Below, piece by piece: positions 61,786 to 64,000 of a stretch of 64,000 nt of DNA. The notes beneath the pieces were generated by a model that was given only the letters and a program-made list of their open reading frames with translations, had not been told where the DNA came from and did not search any database. The position numbers were made by a program, and so were the translations under genes. Source of the DNA: Rhodospirillaceae bacterium (lineage in GTDB: Bacteria > Pseudomonadota > Alphaproteobacteria > SHVZ01); NCBI GenBank assembly GCA_016792585.1, contig JAEULB010000048.1, forward strand, positions 1 through 64,000, given 5' to 3'. The stretch's first letter is position 1; each line of letters begins with the position of its first letter.

Positions 61786-62898
61786 ATGAAGCCTCGGGCC
61801 TTCTACATCCTGCTCGGCGCGACGGTGATCGTCACCTCGGCCGCAGCCCTCACCGCTTGGCAGCGCGCCGCCGCGACGCTCGGCACGGTCGCGGCCGAGA
61901 CGGTGGTCCCGGGACTGATCAACCGGGTCAACGACGTCGCCACGATCGAGGTCGTCAAGGGCAAGGACCAGATCAAGGTGCAGCGCACCGCCGACGGCTG
62001 GGTCATGCCTGACCGCGGCGGCTATCCGGTCAAGTTCGAGACGGTGAAGCAGAACATCGTCACGATGGCGGAACTCAAGACGGTCGAGCCGAAGACGGCG
62101 AAGGCCGATCTCTACAGCCGCATCGAGGTCGAGGATCCGGCCGGCGCCGACACCAAGTCCTCGCAGATGACCTTCAAGGACGCGGACGGCAAGACCATCG
62201 CCTCGATGGTTATCGGCCGGAAGCGCTATGCGCCCATCGGCGGCAAGGACATGGTCTATGTCCGCAAGCCCGGCGAGAGCCGCGCCTGGCTCGCCGAGGG
62301 TACCTTCGAGATCCGCACGCCGGCGCCGGAATGGCTGGTGAAGGAAATCTCCGGCATCAAGGATGAGCGCTGGAAGACGTTGACCTTCATCCAGGCGGAC
62401 GGCGCCAAGGCGGTGATGTTCCGCAAGGACGATCCGAACGCGCCGAAGCCCGAGTCCAAGGACGGCCCGCCGGAGATCTGGGAGGTCGAGGGCCGCCCGA
62501 CCGAGCGCGCGCTCCGTCCGCCGGCGACGGTCAGCTCGACCGCGTCGGCCTACAACTTCCTCAACCTCGACGACGTTCGCCCGGCCAAGGAGGTCGAGGA
62601 CGGTACGCCCAAGGCGACCTCCGAATTCGTCGCCTTCGACGGCCTGATCATGAAGTCGAAGATGGTCGAGAAGGGCGACGCCACCTGGACGATCTTCGAG
62701 GCGTCGACGACGGTCGACGCCATACAGGCGATCAAGCTCGAGGCGGCGGAGCTCAACAAGAAGCTCGCCGGCTGGGCCTACAAGCTGCCGGAGTACAAGC
62801 AGAACTTCCTGTCCCGCAAGTTCGACGACCTGGTCGAGCCGGTGCGCAACACCGAGAAGAAGGAAGAAGAGCCGAAGACCGAGCCGAAGGGCGGCTGA
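61786..62898 (+). CDS. DUF4340 domain protein
   Basis: A 370-residue protein with an N-terminal membrane anchor (FYILLGATVIVTSAAAL) and a DUF4340 extracytoplasmic domain whose repeats read like VAEIEVVKGKDQIKVQRTADGWVMPD. It is the last gene of the GldA/GldF/GldG module and ends in a charged Lys/Glu tail. Such proteins nearly always travel with this ABC module. Function unknown. Confidence 0.85.
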   Translation: MKPRAFYILLGATVIVTSAAALTAWQRAAATLGTVAAETVVPGLINRVNDVATIEVVKGKDQIKVQRTADGWVMPDRGGYPVKFETVKQNIVTMAELKTVEPKTAKADLYSRIEVEDPAGADTKSSQMTFKDADGKTIASMVIGRKRYAPIGGKDMVYVRKPGESRAWLAEGTFEIRTPAPEWLVKEISGIKDERWKTLTFIQADGAKAVMFRKDDPNAPKPESKDGPPEIWEVEGRPTERALRPPATVSSTASAYNFLNLDDVRPAKEVEDGTPKATSEFVAFDGLIMKSKMVEKGDATWTIFEASTTVDAIQAIKLEAAELNKKLAGWAYKLPEYKQNFLSRKFDDLVEPVRNTEKKEEEPKTEPKGG

Positions 62899-62922
62899 AC
62901 CACACGGCGTTTGCTTCGTTAG

Positions 62923-62948
62923 AGGGGCGCGGCCTAGGCTGCGCCCCT
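62923..62948 (+). terminator. Hairpin terminator after the ABC module
   Basis: AGGGGCGCGGC and GCTGCGCCCCT pair over eleven positions with one G-T wobble around loop CTAG, followed by TCGCATTTCT. It lies between the DUF4340 stop and the agmatinase gene. GC-rich, with a modest T content after it. Confidence 0.6.
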
Positions 62949-62969
62949 TCGCATTTCTGATAAGGACGC

Positions 62970-63860
62970 ATGGCAGGCACACCCACCTTCGCCGTCTCCG
63001 GCGGGTTCCTCGGAACGACGCGGCGCGAGCGCGACGCGCCGACCGTGGTCGCCGGCATTCCAGTCGACATCGCCACGACCAACCGGCCGGGCGCGCGCTT
63101 CGGACCGGAGGCGATCCGGCGGGCGAGCCGCATGCTGGTCGACGGCGATCACCCGACCTTGCGCGTCGATCTGACGGGTGGCGTCTCGGACATCGGCGAT
63201 TTCGGGATCGCGCTGGGCGATGTCCCGGCCACGCTCGCGCTGATCGAGCGACAGGCGGCGGGGATCGGCCATCTCGTGGCGCTCGGCGGCGATCATTCGA
63301 TCGCGCTGCCGCTGCTGCGGGCACTCGCCCGCCGCATCGGTCCCGTCGGCCTCGTCCACTTCGATGCGCATGTCGACACCTGGCCCGACAGCTTCGGCCT
63401 GACCTACGGCCACGGTTCGTGCTTCTTCCACGCGATCAAGGAAGGGATCGTCGATCCGAAGCGCATGATCCAGGTCGGCATCCGCTCGCCGGTTCAGGAC
63501 GCGGTGCTGCAATGGACGCTCGACCAGGGCGTCACGATCGTCGCCGCCCAGGACGTGCATCAGCAGGGCATCGCCGAAGTCGCCGCCCGGATCCGCTCGG
63601 TGGTCGGCACGGCACCCGCTTACCTCACCTTCGACATCGACGCGCTCGACCCTGCTTTCGCACCCGGCACCGGCACGCCGGAGATCGGCGGCCTCGCCAC
63701 CTGGCAGGCGCAGGCGCTGCTGCGCGATCTCAAGGGTGTCGACTTCGTCGGCATGGACATGGTCGAGGTGGCACCGGCCTACGATCATGCCGAGATCACC
63801 GCTCTCGCGGCGGCGACGATGGTCTACGAGTACCTGGCGCTCAAGGCTCGCGCAGTGTGA
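62970..63860 (+). CDS. Agmatinase/ureohydrolase family protein
   Basis: A 296-residue binuclear manganese ureohydrolase. Metal motifs are GGDHS (106-110), DAHVD (132-136) and DIDALDP (about 226-232). RPGARFGPEAIRRAS at the N-terminus is also conserved. It would release urea from agmatine, guanidinobutyrate or a similar guanidino compound. No arginine decarboxylase is nearby, so the substrate is not fixed. ATG 62970 follows the hairpin terminator at a short distance. Confidence 0.92.
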   Translation: MAGTPTFAVSGGFLGTTRRERDAPTVVAGIPVDIATTNRPGARFGPEAIRRASRMLVDGDHPTLRVDLTGGVSDIGDFGIALGDVPATLALIERQAAGIGHLVALGGDHSIALPLLRALARRIGPVGLVHFDAHVDTWPDSFGLTYGHGSCFFHAIKEGIVDPKRMIQVGIRSPVQDAVLQWTLDQGVTIVAAQDVHQQGIAEVAARIRSVVGTAPAYLTFDIDALDPAFAPGTGTPEIGGLATWQAQALLRDLKGVDFVGMDMVEVAPAYDHAEITALAAATMVYEYLALKARAV

Positions 63861-63884
63861 CGCGTCGGAGAATTTTTCGTCGCA

Positions 63885-63901
63885 GGACCTCATAGGTCTT
63901 G
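63885..63901. other. Small hairpin in the 140-base non-coding tail
   Basis: AGGACCT, loop CAT, AGGTCTT (one wobble pair) 24 bases after the ureohydrolase stop. No T tract follows. The rest of the tail to base 64000 shows no gene or clear site. Confidence 0.3.
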
Positions 63902-64000
63902 CATCCGGCGCGAAATGCCCTAAATCCCCTCGTCCGACGCAGATCGCACGTGCCCTGGGCCAAAGGGGTCAAGCAACGACGCAAGCGTCCTTTTCGGAGA

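Noticed and set aside
1-64000. CRISPR arrays, tRNA or rRNA genes, transposases, phage genes, integration sites
   Set aside because: No regularly spaced repeats, cloverleaf-like segments, transposase motifs or flanking direct repeats were seen by eye on either strand.

Overview
The window reads as a high-GC chromosomal segment of an alphaproteobacterium. Supporting features are the PAS_5-type PAS proteins, an MPP-like M16 peptidase beside threonine synthase, the YggT-DUF167-folD run, an NDUFA9-like epimerase, a Tim44-domain protein and many GTG starts. I cannot name the genus from sequence alone. Coding density is very high: no gap reaches 300 bases (largest about 170), and many genes overlap by 1, 4 or more bases. 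I saw no tRNA, rRNA, CRISPR array, insertion sequence or prophage gene.

Layout. 1-8.3 kb: the 3' part of an M32 carboxypeptidase, two tandem PAS proteins, a thrC-M16 peptidase-GNAT operon, a DsbD/ScsB-type membrane thiol reductase and YqgE. 8.3-14.3 kb: asd, a DMT exporter, an orphan TPP enzyme with a metallophosphoesterase whose motifs are degenerate, and a C69/secernin-like peptidase. 14.3-21.9 kb: a D-2-hydroxyacid dehydrogenase, a lone xanthine-dehydrogenase-type large subunit, a D-threonine-aldolase-like PLP enzyme divergent from an M81 (MlrC-like) peptidase, and an MFS transporter. 21.9-26.7 kb: a tungstate-type ABC importer (tupA, tupC, tupB), a Rap1a-like small protein, Fe superoxide dismutase, and yggT-DUF167-folD. 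26.7-35.1 kb: a Tat-like unknown, a MATE exporter, sthA, a large unknown, a Spy/CpxP-like protein, and an operon of aminotransferase, DadA-like oxidase and Asp/Glu-racemase-like enzyme. 35.2-38.3 kb: a degenerate histidine-kinase homologue convergent with a class III cyclase, plus a nuclease-like protein. 38.3-46.0 kb: a surface-glycan locus with a methyltransferase, Wzt-type ATPase, Wzm-type permease, a giant methyltransferase/coiled-coil/double-glycosyltransferase fusion, and ManC for GDP-mannose. 46-50.7 kb: prepilin peptidase, UPF0114, NDUFA9-like epimerase, Tim44-domain protein, and a GST divergent from an HxlR regulator. 50.7-56.2 kb: class IV aminotransferase, two DUF1194 (vWA) paralogues bracketing an NTF2-like protein, threonine aldolase and an AspA/AstE deacylase, and a DUF4864 protein. 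56.3-63.9 kb: a cyclase with heme-type membrane and 2Fe-2S domains, a four-gene GldA/GldF/GldG/DUF4340 ABC module, and an agmatinase-family ureohydrolase.

Themes. Three themes recur. (1) Amino-acid chemistry that could involve D-amino acids or modified peptides: C69 and M81 peptidases, a D-threonine-aldolase-like enzyme, DadA, a racemase and class IV aminotransferases. (2) Cyclic-nucleotide and redox sensing: two class III cyclases, one carrying redox domains, a pseudokinase, tandem PAS proteins and a thiol/quinone-type HxlR switch. (3) Export of a surface polysaccharide. The strongest candidate for a new mechanism is the fused methyltransferase/coiled-coil/double-glycosyltransferase protein beside a Wzt ATPase that has a C-terminal substrate domain. 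This arrangement recalls WbdD/WbdA chain-length control but places it in one polypeptide.
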